Notes under the pieces: model-generated
What the model was told of the DNA's origin: nothing
Database searches by the model: none
The model's input: only the letters and a program-made list of their open reading frames with translations
Program-made: the position numbers and the translations under genes
Assembly (NCBI GenBank): GCA_934097015.1
Contig: CAKONF010000003.1
Span: forward strand, 1 to 64,000
Origin: an uncultured Bacilli bacterium
Lineage (GTDB): Bacteria > Bacillota_I > Bacilli_A > RF39 > UBA660
DNA: 64,000 nucleotides
Direction: 5' to 3'
Shown here: piece after piece, positions 8,985 to 16,885 of the stretch
Position numbering within the stretch: the first letter of the stretch is position 1
Layout of the letters: every line of letters starts with the position of its first letter

Positions 8985-9007
8985 AAAATCCGATTTTGGA
9001 TTTTTTT
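8983..9007 (+). terminator. intrinsic terminator after uppS
   Basis: A nine-base stem, AAAAAATCC (8983-8991) with GGATTTTTT (8998-9006), and a six-base loop. The T run also serves the convergent ferredoxin gene poorly or not at all. Confidence 0.8.
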
Positions 9008-9023
9008 GTTTATTTATATTTTA

Positions 9024-9332
9024 TTAATCTTTGCAACCACAACTACATGATTCATCGCAATTGCAGTTTTCATCACAATCACAGTTTTCTTCACAATCAC
9101 AATTATCGCCACATTCACAATGTTCACAAGAACAATTATGTGAGTTGCATGAATCGTCTATTAAAATTGCACTAACAGGACAACCTTCACTTGCTTCAAT
9201 TGCTTCATCAGTAACATTATCACTAATCATACTTGCTCTTCCTTCATCATTACATTCAAAATTTTCTGGTGCAATACTAAAACAATATCCACAACCTATA
9301 CATCTTTCTTTATCAAAAACTATTTTACTCAT
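9024..9332 (-). CDS. 4Fe-4S ferredoxin with a cysteine-rich tail
   Basis: Protein of 102 residues. Residues 1-60 form a small ferredoxin: Cys11, Cys14 and Cys17 in 'CIGCGYC', and a fourth ligand in 'SEGCPVSAI', enough for one [4Fe-4S] cluster. The last 41 residues are unlike ordinary ferredoxins: 14 are Cys, arranged as repeated C-acidic-C and 'ENC' units (such as CDCEENCDCDENC), with only Asp, Glu, Asn, Ser, Gly, His and Lys between. The tail resembles a metallothionein-like metal store or a scaffold for further clusters. GGAGG precedes the ATG. It is a single gene. Confidence 0.85.
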   Translation of the reverse strand: MSKIVFDKERCIGCGYCFSIAPENFECNDEGRASMISDNVTDEAIEASEGCPVSAILIDDSCNSHNCSCEHCECGDNCDCEENCDCDENCNCDESCSCGCKD

Positions 9333-9442
9333 ATTAATTCCTCCAATAAAATTATTATATACTAATAAAATATAATTATCAATTAAAAAAATGTAGAATA
9401 ATGTTTGAAACTATGATATCATTAACATGATAGGTGATTTAT

Positions 9443-10234
9443 ATGAACTCAAGAATGGATAAATATGCTGAAACTCCTAATTTAAAAAGTAGAGCAGAAA
9501 AAAATAAAGATTTATATGAACAAATAAAAACAAGTGATATAGATAAATTTGATATTGCTAGCAATGCTACTGTTATTGGAGAAGATATAAGTAGAATAGA
9601 TGTAGATAAAGTTAAGGATATGCTTGATAAAAGATATAGAGATGAATATGATAAACGTAGTTTAAAATTTAGAGAACAAGATGAAGAGATTATAGAAGAT
9701 AAAAAATATGATACTAAAGAATATGATATAAATGCTATATTAGAGAAAGCTAAGAAAACACAAAATGTAGATTACGAAAAAGAAAGATTAAAAAAAGTAC
9801 ATGATACACAATATGATATATTAAAAAAATTAAATATAGATGAAACTACTGAAGAAGAAGTAATGGAAGATAGTGAAGAAAACATAGTAAATCTAATAAA
9901 TACTATTACTAATTTAGAATTACAAAATAACAAAAAAAATAGTACAGGTGCTACTACTGCATTAGATTTATTAAGTGATTTAAGTGACAATGATACTAAT
10001 ACTGTTTATAAAACTATGGAGTTAGATAAAGAAGAAATTAGTACAAAAACAGAAGATAACTTAGATGAAGAAGATTTAAGTATAGAAGATAAATATGATG
10101 ATTTTAAAGAATTAGAGAAAGATTTAAAATCTAATAATATTGCTATCAAAGTTGTTGGTATAGTATTTGTTATTATATTAATTATACTTGCTGTTATATT
10201 TGTTAATAAATATTTTAATTTAGGACTATTTTAA
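9443..10234 (+). CDS. tail-anchored acidic coiled-coil protein, unknown function
   Basis: Protein of 263 residues that I do not recognise. Residues 1-235 are hydrophilic, rich in Asp, Glu, Lys and Tyr, with long helical stretches. A single hydrophobic helix near the C-terminus ('VVGIVFVIILIILAVIFV') leaves fewer than ten residues outside, so it is tail-anchored with its bulk in the cytoplasm. A GTG at 9434 opens the frame, but it lies inside the AGGTGA ribosome site, which is correctly spaced for the ATG at 9443. It is followed by yunB, which may hint at an envelope or sporulation role, but that is weak. Confidence 0.7.
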   Translation: MNSRMDKYAETPNLKSRAEKNKDLYEQIKTSDIDKFDIASNATVIGEDISRIDVDKVKDMLDKRYRDEYDKRSLKFREQDEEIIEDKKYDTKEYDINAILEKAKKTQNVDYEKERLKKVHDTQYDILKKLNIDETTEEEVMEDSEENIVNLINTITNLELQNNKKNSTGATTALDLLSDLSDNDTNTVYKTMELDKEEISTKTEDNLDEEDLSIEDKYDDFKELEKDLKSNNIAIKVVGIVFVIILIILAVIFVNKYFNLGLF

Positions 10235-10251
10235 TATAGTTCTTATTTTTT
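10222..10251 (+). terminator. intrinsic terminator overlapping the stop codon
   Basis: AGGACTAT pairs with ATAGTTCT (one G-U pair) around a six-base loop and is followed by a T-rich run. It lies at the end of the tail-anchored protein gene. Confidence 0.6.
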
Positions 10252-10265
10252 TCATAAAATATATT

Positions 10266-10985
10266 ATGAAACGTTTTTATAAAATAAGAAAAATTAGATT
10301 TAGAAATATATTTATGTATGTAATTATTATGGTTATATTTATAGATATTGTTGTGTTTAATACATTGGGTAAGAAGTTAGGAGAGAGTGTATCTTTTTTA
10401 ACTAAATTAAAATTGGATGAAATTACTAAGTATTATATGAATGATACTATAAAGAAATATTTGAATGTTGATAGTAATGATTATATTAAAGTTAATTTGG
10501 TTAATAATAATATTGTAAGTGTTGATATAGATAATGTTATGTGTAATAAATTATTAAATAACATTATTGTTGATTTGGAAAGTAATGTAAAGAATTTAGA
10601 AATGGGTAAGATTAGCAATTACCATAATTTAGAAATAATAAAGGGTGATAATGGTATTGTTATATTTATGCCAGTTGGTGTTAGTTTGGGAAATAGTTTA
10701 TTTTCTGGATTAGGGCCTAAGATACCAGTAAAGGTAAGTTTTTTAGAAAATATTGATGCTTATGTTGATGTTGTAGTTGAAAATTATGGTATTAATAATT
10801 CTTTAATTAAATTATATATAAATATTGATGTTGAAGAAGTTTTAGAGATGCCTACTAAGAATAGATTTAGTAATGTTAAATATAAGTTTTTAATTAGTAG
10901 CAAATTAATTAATGGAGAAGTTCCTAGTGTATTAGGTGGGACAATAAATAAAAGTAGTAGTGTAGTAAATAGTGATGTAAAGTAA
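10266..10985 (+). CDS. yunB: sporulation protein YunB
   Basis: Protein of 239 residues with an N-terminal membrane helix (residues 13-32) and an extracytoplasmic domain. The diagnostic part is 'MPVGVSLGNSLFSGLGPKIPVKVSFL' followed by 'VVENYGINNSLIKLYINIDVEEVLEMP', which matches the YunB family (GP-IPV core and GIN-x6-IYL). In B. subtilis YunB is made in the mother cell and is needed for normal spores. The nearby yutD, yutH-like and yutI genes repeat the B. subtilis neighbourhood. Confidence 0.8.
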   Translation: MKRFYKIRKIRFRNIFMYVIIMVIFIDIVVFNTLGKKLGESVSFLTKLKLDEITKYYMNDTIKKYLNVDSNDYIKVNLVNNNIVSVDIDNVMCNKLLNNIIVDLESNVKNLEMGKISNYHNLEIIKGDNGIVIFMPVGVSLGNSLFSGLGPKIPVKVSFLENIDAYVDVVVENYGINNSLIKLYINIDVEEVLEMPTKNRFSNVKYKFLISSKLINGEVPSVLGGTINKSSSVVNSDVK

Positions 10986-11049
10986 GTATTTTAATATAGA
11001 ATATGAATTGTAAAAGTGATATACTTTTTATAGTAGGTGGTGATTACTT

Positions 11050-11841
11050 ATGAATAATATTTTTATTAATGATAGTATTGATGCTGGTATAAGTAATTAC
11101 TTACTTATAAAACAGGGTAAAGATTATGATAAAGCGCATATATTTGAAACATATATTATTAGATGTTTATGTAAAATATATGGTGATATTAATATATTAA
11201 ATCCTTATAGAATTAATAATATTAATAGTTTTAAAGCCAATTTGATTATGTATGGATTAAGTGAAAAAGAAATGAATGAATTTATTAATTTAATGGGAGA
11301 TTATTCTAAGTGGTTAAATAGTGAAAAGAATGTTGGTAAAACTGATATAACTAGTAAAATAGAGATTGTTTTAATTAATATGATTATATATAGAAATAAG
11401 ATTATAAAGTTTACTGGTAATGAAATAGAGTTTTTTGATAAATATTTCGATCCTAAGAATAATAATTTTGCTACATTACATAATTTAATTACTAAAGATA
11501 TTAATATAGTTCCTATGTATTGGAATAGAAAGAAAGTATTATTAAATAATAATATTAAATTTAAAAGAATTAGAAATGATTTATTAAGTAGTAGTGTATA
11601 TGATAAATATGGTATAGATAAAGATGATATGTCACGTATGAGTGAAGAGAAAGTTAGAAATATTAACAATCGTATTTTAGAAAGTGAAAAAGATACGGAG
11701 AAGAGAAATAAAAAGTTTATACCAAAAAATGTTATAATTACTAGCGGTAATGGATTTGTTGATACTTTGATGTTACTTAGTATTATGACTACTGAAATTA
11801 TGATTGGTATTATGATAGCATTACATGTTATGAGAGGTTAG
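11050..11841 (+). CDS. conserved-looking protein with C-terminal membrane helix, unknown function
   Basis: Protein of 263 residues, not recognised. About 225 residues are soluble and basic, with no motif I can name. The last 30 ('VDTLMLLSIMTTEIMIGIMIA') form a membrane helix or re-entrant segment ending two residues from the C-terminus, so it is probably tail-anchored. AGGTGG lies upstream of the ATG. The following yutD gene starts one base after the stop codon, so the two are co-transcribed. Confidence 0.65.
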   Translation: MNNIFINDSIDAGISNYLLIKQGKDYDKAHIFETYIIRCLCKIYGDINILNPYRINNINSFKANLIMYGLSEKEMNEFINLMGDYSKWLNSEKNVGKTDITSKIEIVLINMIIYRNKIIKFTGNEIEFFDKYFDPKNNNFATLHNLITKDINIVPMYWNRKKVLLNNNIKFKRIRNDLLSSSVYDKYGIDKDDMSRMSEEKVRNINNRILESEKDTEKRNKKFIPKNVIITSGNGFVDTLMLLSIMTTEIMIGIMIALHVMRG

Positions 11842-11842
11842 T

Positions 11843-12112
11843 ATGGTTATAATTGATGATAAGAAATATGATTTAATTGAAAATTATAGAGATGCTTTTA
11901 ATGAAGAGGAGTTTAAAGAATATTTTACTGATTATTTTTATAAGTATGATTATATTGTTGGAGATTATGCTTATAGTAAATTGAGGTTAAAAGGATTTTA
12001 TGAAAATAATAAAAAAGAGGCTAAAGAATTAAATAAAATTAAGAATAAAGATAAGTATATTGAAGAGAATTGCGCTTATCAATGTAAATATTTTGTTTTG
12101 AAAAAGATTTAG
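11843..12112 (+). CDS. yutD: YutD-like protein
   Basis: Protein of 89 residues matching the YutD (DUF1027) family across its length: 'DKKYDLIENYRDAFNEEEF', 'YDYIVGDYAYSKLRLKGFY' and 'YQCKYFVLKK'. The function is unknown; it is widespread in Bacilli. It lies in a Bacillus-like neighbourhood with yunB and yutH/yutI. Confidence 0.85.
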   Translation: MVIIDDKKYDLIENYRDAFNEEEFKEYFTDYFYKYDYIVGDYAYSKLRLKGFYENNKKEAKELNKIKNKDKYIEENCAYQCKYFVLKKI

Positions 12113-12123
12113 TCTTTTTTTTT
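12101..12123 (+). terminator. intrinsic terminator after yutD
   Basis: AAAAAGA (12101-12107) pairs with TCTTTTT (12113-12119) and continues into a T run. The stop codon is in the loop. Confidence 0.6.
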
Positions 12124-12167
12124 ATAATGTTTTATGCTACAATTATTTTAGAATAAGAGGGATATCG

Positions 12168-13223
12168 ATGAATGTTAATATAGTTTTATCAAATGGTATG
12201 AATGAAAATGTAGATTTAATATGTTATTTTACTGGTAATAATGGTAAGAATTATTTATTTTATACGAAGAATGAAACAGTACAAGATGGTTTAATTAAAA
12301 TGTATGTTGCTAGTGAAACTGGAAGTGTTAGTGATGATGAATGGACTCTTTTAAAGAAAGATATGCAACAAATTATTATGGGGACTAGTACGGTTAAATT
12401 TTTAAATTATTCTAATCCTATTAGGATTGGTGAGACTAGGGCAATTGCATTAAATAATACTAATATTAATGCGATAAAAAGTGCATATAATAAAAATACT
12501 GAGGTAAGTATTGGGACAAACAAAGATTTATTAAGTCAAAGTTTTAATGAGATTCCTAAGAGTGATGTAGCTAAAGTAGAAAATGAACCTATTCAAATAA
12601 GTTCTATTCCTAATGTACAAAATAATTTTAATATGGAAGGTAGTCCAGTTAATTTAAATACTAATCCAGAACCTGTTGCTCCTGTTATTGATCCAATCCC
12701 TAAGGTTGAATCTATTACCCCAGTTTCTACACCTGATATTCCTGTTGTTAATGGAACAGGACCTGCGTTAAATATTAACAGTGTCAAACAACCTGGTATA
12801 GAAAGTGGATTTAAAGTTTCAAATGAACCAAATATATTTGACCAACCTAGCACTCCATTTAATATAACAGAAGAAGATATAAATAAGCCATTAGATGTTC
12901 CTGGACAAAATAATAATGTATTTATGGGAAATAATGACAATGGAAATATATTTAATAATCCTGTTATTGAACCTATAAATAAAAATACTGAAAATAATGT
13001 TTCATCAACACAAAATATAAATACTAAAAGTAATAATAAAGTTGATGTTAACAAACAGATAGAATTAAATGAAAGAAAGATAAAGTTATTTACTGAACTT
13101 GCAAACATTTATAAAGAAGAAAATGATATGTTAAAAAGCGAAAGTGAAGTAAATGATAATACTGCATCAGATTTGTTTAATAATAATGGAACATTAGATG
13201 ATTTAAAAATATTACAAGGATAA
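12168..13223 (+). CDS. DUF1292-like N-domain with long Asn/Pro linker and C-terminal coiled coil
   Basis: Protein of 351 residues. Residues 1-85 have a small alpha/beta domain with 'YFTGNNGKNYLFYTKNE' and 'GLIKMYVASE', resembling DUF1292 (YrzB-like), though the match is weak. Residues 120-285 are low complexity, rich in Asn, Pro, Val, Ile and Ser, and presumably unstructured. The last 50 residues form a heptad-like coiled coil ('DVNKQIELNERKIKLFTELANIYKEE'). No signal peptide or membrane segment, so it is cytoplasmic. The layout suggests a scaffold. A strong terminator follows. Confidence 0.6.
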   Translation: MNVNIVLSNGMNENVDLICYFTGNNGKNYLFYTKNETVQDGLIKMYVASETGSVSDDEWTLLKKDMQQIIMGTSTVKFLNYSNPIRIGETRAIALNNTNINAIKSAYNKNTEVSIGTNKDLLSQSFNEIPKSDVAKVENEPIQISSIPNVQNNFNMEGSPVNLNTNPEPVAPVIDPIPKVESITPVSTPDIPVVNGTGPALNINSVKQPGIESGFKVSNEPNIFDQPSTPFNITEEDINKPLDVPGQNNNVFMGNNDNGNIFNNPVIEPINKNTENNVSSTQNINTKSNNKVDVNKQIELNERKIKLFTELANIYKEENDMLKSESEVNDNTASDLFNNNGTLDDLKILQG

Positions 13224-13247
13224 CTAAGTATAATGCTTAGTTTTTTT
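13222..13247 (+). terminator. intrinsic terminator
   Basis: AACTAAG (13222-13228) pairs with CTTAGTT (13236-13242) around a seven-base loop, followed by seven T. Confidence 0.8.
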
Positions 13248-13269
13248 CATATAATTTATTAGTGATAAT

Positions 13270-14160
13270 ATGAAAAATGTTATATATAATTATTATGATA
13301 TATTAGTTGATGAATTAAATAAAAGTGATAATAATTATTTTTTCTATTTTAATAATGATCTTTTTTTGTTTTATTTAGTATTAAATGATATTAGTTTAGT
13401 AGAAAATATTTACAAGTATGTAATAGAAAATAATATAGAAAGTTTTAATATTGTATTAAATAAAGAAGGTAATTTATTTGCTGATGTAGATAAAAAAAAG
13501 TATGTTTTATTAAAAGTAAAGGGTATATTAAAATATGAAGTAAAGTTTGATGAGTTTAAATATTATCCAGTTAATTTAAATGGTGTTAATTGGGGTAATT
13601 TATGGGGAGAAAGACTTGATTATTATGAAGTACAGATTAGAGAACTTGGTATAAAGTATCAGACTGTTTTAAATTCTTTTGGTATGTTTAGTGGCCTTGC
13701 TGAAAATGCAATATTATATTTTAATATGACGATGGAAAAATTTAATGATATGGATAGTAGTGTTGGTATTGTTCATAATAGAGTAAAGTATCCATGTTAT
13801 TTAATAGATTATTATAATCCAGTTAATTATGTAATAGATTATAGTATTAGAGATATAGCAGAGTATATTAAATCTTATGTTGTTAGTGATGATTTTGATA
13901 TAGATAATGTTGTTGTGTTAATTAATAGAATGAATTTGAATGATTTAATGTTTAATTTGTTATATGCTAGACTTCTTTATCCTACATTTTATTTTGATAT
14001 ATTTGATAAAGTTATATTAGAAGATGGTAAGGATAGTGATGTTGTTCCTATTTTAAATAAAGTTGATAGTTATTTAAGTATGTTAAAAAATTTATATCAA
14101 AAATTTAATAATGAATATCACATGTTTAGAATAGAGTGGTTAGATAAAATAAAAATGTAG
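13270..14160 (+). CDS. yutH: YutH-like spore coat protein (kinase-fold family)
   Basis: Protein of 296 residues resembling YutH/CotS-type spore coat proteins, which have an aminoglycoside-phosphotransferase-like kinase fold. The recognisable block runs 'WGNLWGERLDYYE', 'FSGLAENAILYF', 'GIVHNRV', 'NPVNYVIDYSIRDIAEYIKSYV' and 'NLLYARLLYPTFYFDIF', in the same order as in YutH. The His-Asn in 'IVHNR' sits where the family has its degenerate catalytic loop. The neighbourhood supports this: in B. subtilis yutH lies near yutD and yutI. The N-terminal half is poorly conserved. Expected at the spore surface. Confidence 0.7.
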   Translation: MKNVIYNYYDILVDELNKSDNNYFFYFNNDLFLFYLVLNDISLVENIYKYVIENNIESFNIVLNKEGNLFADVDKKKYVLLKVKGILKYEVKFDEFKYYPVNLNGVNWGNLWGERLDYYEVQIRELGIKYQTVLNSFGMFSGLAENAILYFNMTMEKFNDMDSSVGIVHNRVKYPCYLIDYYNPVNYVIDYSIRDIAEYIKSYVVSDDFDIDNVVVLINRMNLNDLMFNLLYARLLYPTFYFDIFDKVILEDGKDSDVVPILNKVDSYLSMLKNLYQKFNNEYHMFRIEWLDKIKM

Positions 14161-14161
14161 A

Positions 14162-14413
14162 TTAAATTTCTACATTTATTACTCCTTTACAAGAAGGAAT
14201 CTTTTCTTTTATTAGTTCATATACGTTATCGTTTAAAGTATAATCTTGATATCCACAATGGCTACAAGCACCAAATAATTTTACATATACATAATCATCT
14301 TCATATTTAATAAATTCTATATCTCCTCCATCTGAATTTAAGAAGGGCTTAAGGTCATTTATAACTTCGTTTATTAATTCTATGTCTTTATTATTAGTTT
14401 CTGTTTCTTTCAT
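14162..14413 (-). CDS. yutI: NifU-like iron-sulfur scaffold
   Basis: Protein of 83 residues with the NifU C-terminal domain: 'DLKPFLNSDGGDIEFI' and 'VKLFGACSHCGYQDYTLNDNVYELIKEKIP'. The CxxC (Cys-Ser-His-Cys) binds an assembling [4Fe-4S] cluster for transfer to target proteins. Length is typical of the stand-alone YutI type. It is convergent with the yutH-like gene, with the stop codons almost touching. The sufBCDSU genes are not in the window. Confidence 0.9.
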   Translation of the reverse strand: MKETETNNKDIELINEVINDLKPFLNSDGGDIEFIKYEDDYVYVKLFGACSHCGYQDYTLNDNVYELIKEKIPSCKGVINVEI

Positions 14414-14496
14414 ATTTATTCACCAGAGTATATTATATCTAAAATATTTTACTTAGTAAATAAAATTTGATATAATAATGGGCGAGAGGTGCAATA

Positions 14497-14841
14497 ATGG
14501 AAGACTTTGAAGTTGGAAGTATTGTAAAAGGAGAGGTGACTGGAATTGAACCTTATGGTATTTTTGTTAAAGTAGGGAATACTGATGGTTTAATTCATAT
14601 CAGTGAAATTGCTAATAATTATGTATCAAATATAACTAAATATGTTAGTATTGGTGAAAGAATTTTTATGAAAGTAATTGATTATGATAAAGAAAAAAAT
14701 AGATTAAGTTTATCTATTAAAGGTTTAAATTATAAGGAATTTTATAAGAATAGAAAAGTTAAGGAATCTGTAAGAGGGTTTTCTCCTTTACAAGAAAATT
14801 TAGAAAAATGGATGGATGATATTTTAAAAGAAATTCATTAA
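14497..14841 (+). CDS. yugI: S1-domain RNA-binding protein (YugI/CvfD type)
   Basis: Protein of 114 residues. Residues 3-75 are one S1 domain: 'VGSIVKGEVTGIEPYGIFVKVGNTDGLIHISEI', ending 'KNRLSLSIKGL'. A basic tail ('FYKNRKVKESVRGF') follows. Single-S1 proteins of this size (general stress protein 13, CvfD) bind RNA and ribosomes. A TATAAT box at about 14471 and GAGAGG upstream of the ATG mark its own transcription unit. Confidence 0.85.
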   Translation: MEDFEVGSIVKGEVTGIEPYGIFVKVGNTDGLIHISEIANNYVSNITKYVSIGERIFMKVIDYDKEKNRLSLSIKGLNYKEFYKNRKVKESVRGFSPLQENLEKWMDDILKEIH

Positions 14842-14874
14842 AAAATATAGTTATAGGGACAGCTATATTTTTTT
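14841..14874 (+). terminator. intrinsic terminator after S1-domain gene
   Basis: AAAAATATAGTT pairs with AGCTATATTTTT (one G-U pair) around an eight-base loop, then a T run. Confidence 0.8.
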
Positions 14875-14966
14875 GATGTAAATGTTATAATTGCAGTTAT
14901 GTATCAAGATGTAAAATAATTATATATGATAAAAACACTAAATGGTAGTGTTTTGATATTTTTAAA

Positions 14967-15042
<76 letters not shown>

Positions 15043-15051
15043 AATAAAAAA

Positions 15052-15128
15052 TGGCGGTCCGTACGGGATTCGAACCCGTGATCTTCTGCGTGACAGGCAG
15101 ACGTCATAGGCCTCTAGACTAACGGACC
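15052..15128 (-). tRNA. tRNA-Asp (GTC)
   Basis: 77 bases with encoded CCA. The acceptor stem is GGTCCGT, the anticodon loop CTGTCAC, and the T arm GGGTTCGAATCCC. Confidence 0.95.
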
Positions 15129-15130
15129 AT

Positions 15131-15207
15131 TGGTTGCGGGAGTAGGATTTGAACCTACGACCTCTGGGTTATGAGCCCAGCGAGCTACCGAACTGCTCCA
15201 TCCCGCG
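15131..15207 (-). tRNA. initiator tRNA-fMet (CAT)
   Basis: 77 bases with encoded CCA. It starts CGCGGGATGGAGCAG and has an unpaired C1-A72, the mark of the initiator tRNA. The anticodon stem has the three G-C pairs (GGGCTCATAACCC) also specific to initiators. Confidence 0.95.
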
Positions 15208-15225
15208 ATAAGTATAAAATTTAAT

Positions 15226-15316
15226 TGGCGGAGAAAGAGGGATTCGAACCCCCGCGCCGTTGCCGACCTCCTGGTTTTCAAGACCAGTCCCTTCAACCGG
15301 ACTTGGGTATTTCTCC
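15226..15316 (-). tRNA. tRNA-Ser (TGA)
   Basis: 91 bases with encoded CCA and a long variable arm, as expected for a class II tRNA. The anticodon loop is CTTGAAA. It is the promoter-proximal gene of the minus-strand array. Confidence 0.95.
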
Positions 15317-15340
15317 ATTTGTTCTTCAAGGAACAAGTTG

Positions 15341-15370
15341 ATTATAGCATATAAAAATAAAATTAGTCAA
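15341..15370 (-). promoter_or_regulatory. promoter of the minus-strand tRNA array
   Basis: On the minus strand TTGACT (15370-15365) and TATAAT (15346-15341) are separated by 18 bases, about 25 bases upstream of tRNA-Ser. Confidence 0.8.
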
Positions 15371-15459
15371 CAAATTTTAGAAAAAAACATAAAAAAAGTG
15401 TAATTTTTTATAAAATTTTAATTTTTTTGCTATTTTTTAAAAAAAAGTGAAAAAAAGTG

Positions 15460-15488
15460 TTGATTTAAATTAAATTTTGGGTTATACT
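15460..15488 (+). promoter_or_regulatory. promoter of the plus-strand tRNA array
   Basis: TTGATT (15460-15465) and TATACT (15483-15488) with a 17-base spacer lie 38 bases before tRNA-Leu. A perfect 18-base palindrome, GTCTTAATTAATTAAGAC (15495-15512), covers the expected transcription start. Confidence 0.75.
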
Positions 15489-15525
15489 CAAATAGTCTTA
15501 ATTAATTAAGACGCCGAGTGGTGTT

Positions 15526-15614
15526 GCCCAAGTGGCGGAACAGGTAGACGCACAGGACTTAAAATCCTGCGAGATTTAACCCTCGTGCCGGTTCAAGTCC
15601 GGCCTTGGGCACCA
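15526..15614 (+). tRNA. tRNA-Leu (TAA)
   Basis: 89 bases with encoded CCA and a class II variable arm. The acceptor stem is GCCCAAG, the anticodon loop CTTAAAA. Confidence 0.95.
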
Positions 15615-15637
15615 TTTATTTGTTTAAAATATCTCTC

Positions 15638-15714
15638 GGGCGATTAGCTCAGTTGGTTAGAGCACCTGCCTTACAAGCAGGGGGTCATAGGTTCGAGTCC
15701 TATATCGCCCACCA
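15638..15714 (+). tRNA. tRNA-Val (TAC)
   Basis: 77 bases with encoded CCA. The acceptor stem is GGGCGAT, the anticodon loop CTTACAA. Confidence 0.95.
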
Positions 15715-15724
15715 TTTATTTTTT

Positions 15725-15800
<76 letters not shown>

Positions 15801-15807
15801 TTTTTTT

Positions 15808-15891
15808 GGAGGGATAGCGAAGTGGTCAAACGCGGCAGACTGTAAATCTGTTCCTTCGGGTTCCATGGTTCAAATCCATGTCCCTCCACCA
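15808..15891 (+). tRNA. tRNA-Tyr (GTA)
   Basis: 84 bases with encoded CCA and a long variable arm typical of bacterial tRNA-Tyr. The anticodon loop is CTGTAAA. Confidence 0.95.
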
Positions 15892-15899
15892 CTTTAGAT

Positions 15900-15975
15900 T
15901 GCCTCGTAGCCAAGTGGTAAGGCATCAGACTTTGACTCTGACATTCCGGTGGTTCGAACCCACCCGAGGCAGCCA
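15900..15975 (+). tRNA. tRNA-Gln (TTG)
   Basis: 76 bases with encoded CCA. The acceptor stem is TGCCTCG with discriminator G, the anticodon loop CTTTGAC. Confidence 0.95.
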
Positions 15976-15992
15976 TCTTAATTATAATATTC

Positions 15993-16068
15993 GTCTCGTT
16001 AGCTCAGTTGGTAGAGCATTTGACTTTTAATCAAAGGGTCATGCGTTCAAGTCGCATACGAGACACCA
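15993..16068 (+). tRNA. tRNA-Lys (TTT)
   Basis: 76 bases with encoded CCA. The acceptor stem is GTCTCGT, the anticodon loop CTTTTAA. It is the last gene of the plus-strand array. Confidence 0.95.
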
Positions 16069-16079
16069 CTTTGTTTATT

Positions 16080-16103
16080 AACTCCTATTTTGTAGGAGTT
16101 TTT
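16080..16103 (+). terminator. intrinsic terminator of the tRNA array
   Basis: AACTCCTA (16080-16087) pairs with TAGGAGTT (16093-16100) around a five-base loop, then T. Confidence 0.85.
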
Positions 16104-16144
16104 AATTGTATAAATTTTTTTAAACACTTTTTAAACACGTTTTA

Positions 16145-16173
16145 TTGACAAGTGTATCAAATACACATATAAT
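16145..16173 (+). promoter_or_regulatory. consensus promoter with operator 1 in its spacer
   Basis: TTGACA (16145-16150), a 17-base spacer and TATAAT (16168-16173) make an ideal housekeeping promoter. The spacer holds a perfect palindrome, GTGTATCAAATACAC (16152-16166). A protein bound there would block RNA polymerase. The same palindrome recurs before the next gene, so the operator is most likely read by the NrtR-like protein encoded next. Confidence 0.85.
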
Positions 16174-16192
16174 TATATTGGAGGTAGAAGTA

Positions 16193-16840
16193 ATGCAAAA
16201 AAATAATCCTTTATATAAAAATCAAGGTATTCATTTAATTAGTTCAATATTTACTGTTGATAAAGGTGTTGTTAAAGTTTTACTTATAAGACGAAACAAT
16301 GAGCCTTATAAAGATAAATGGGCTTTAGTTGGTGGAGCTTTATATAATAATGAGACTGTTCTTGATGGTATGAAAAGAGAAATAAAAGAAAAAACAGGAA
16401 TAAATGCTATTGAATTATATTATTCAAATATGTATAGTAAAGTTGATAGATCGCCAATTATGAGAATGGTTGGATTAAGTTATATAGGTTTTCTTGATAT
16501 TGAAAAAGTAAATCTTTTAAAAGAAACTGATAAAACAAATGATTCTGATTGGTTTCCTATAAATAACATACCAGAACTTGCTTATGATCATAATGAAATA
16601 TTAAATGATTCTATTTTAAAATTAAGAGAATTAATATATGATTCTGATATATTAAAATCTTTATTTCCTAATACATTAACACTTCCAGAATTACAAAGTG
16701 TTTATGAAACTATATTAGACAAAAAAATAGACAGAAGAAATTTTAGAAAAAAATTAATAAATGATGGAGTAATTGTTGATATAAATAACGAAAAAAATTA
16801 TATTGGTAAAAAACCAGCTAAACTTTATAAGTTTAGATAA
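16193..16840 (+). CDS. NrtR-like regulator: NUDIX sensor domain with winged helix
   Basis: Protein of 215 residues. Residues 10-140 form a NUDIX domain and the last 60 a winged helix with the NrtR-type pattern 'LPELQSVYETILDKKIDRRNFRKKL' and 'KPAKLYKFR'. The NUDIX box is changed: 'GGALYNNET..' leads to 'REIKEKTGI', with Lys in place of one metal-binding Glu, so the domain probably senses a nucleotide-type ligand and does not hydrolyse it. The start at 16193 follows GGAGG; the longer frame begins inside the promoter. It heads a four-gene cassette with two palindromic operators. The ligand (ADP-ribose, a sugar phosphate or another) is unknown. Confidence 0.85.
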   Translation: MQKNNPLYKNQGIHLISSIFTVDKGVVKVLLIRRNNEPYKDKWALVGGALYNNETVLDGMKREIKEKTGINAIELYYSNMYSKVDRSPIMRMVGLSYIGFLDIEKVNLLKETDKTNDSDWFPINNIPELAYDHNEILNDSILKLRELIYDSDILKSLFPNTLTLPELQSVYETILDKKIDRRNFRKKLINDGVIVDINNEKNYIGKKPAKLYKFR

Positions 16841-16856
16841 TTTTTTAAAATAACAA

Positions 16857-16871
16857 GTGTATTAAATACAC
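16857..16871 (+). promoter_or_regulatory. operator 2 of the NUDIX-regulator cassette
   Basis: GTGTATTAAATACAC is the same perfect palindrome as operator 1 apart from the first of the three central bases. It lies between the regulator gene and the phosphatase gene, just before the latter's AGGAGG. No clear -35 box is seen nearby, so it may block elongation or a weak internal promoter. Confidence 0.75.
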
Positions 16872-16885
16872 ATATAGGAGGAAAT

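Noticed and set aside
9031..9375. Plus-strand frame opposite the ferredoxin gene
   Set aside because: Its Ser/Gln-rich product is the mirror of the Cys-rich tail on the other strand, with no ribosome site or known domain.
15114..15329. Open reading frames across the tRNA arrays (also 15779-15976)
   Set aside because: They overlap complete tRNA genes and have no ribosome site; they are chance frames in GC-richer RNA genes.
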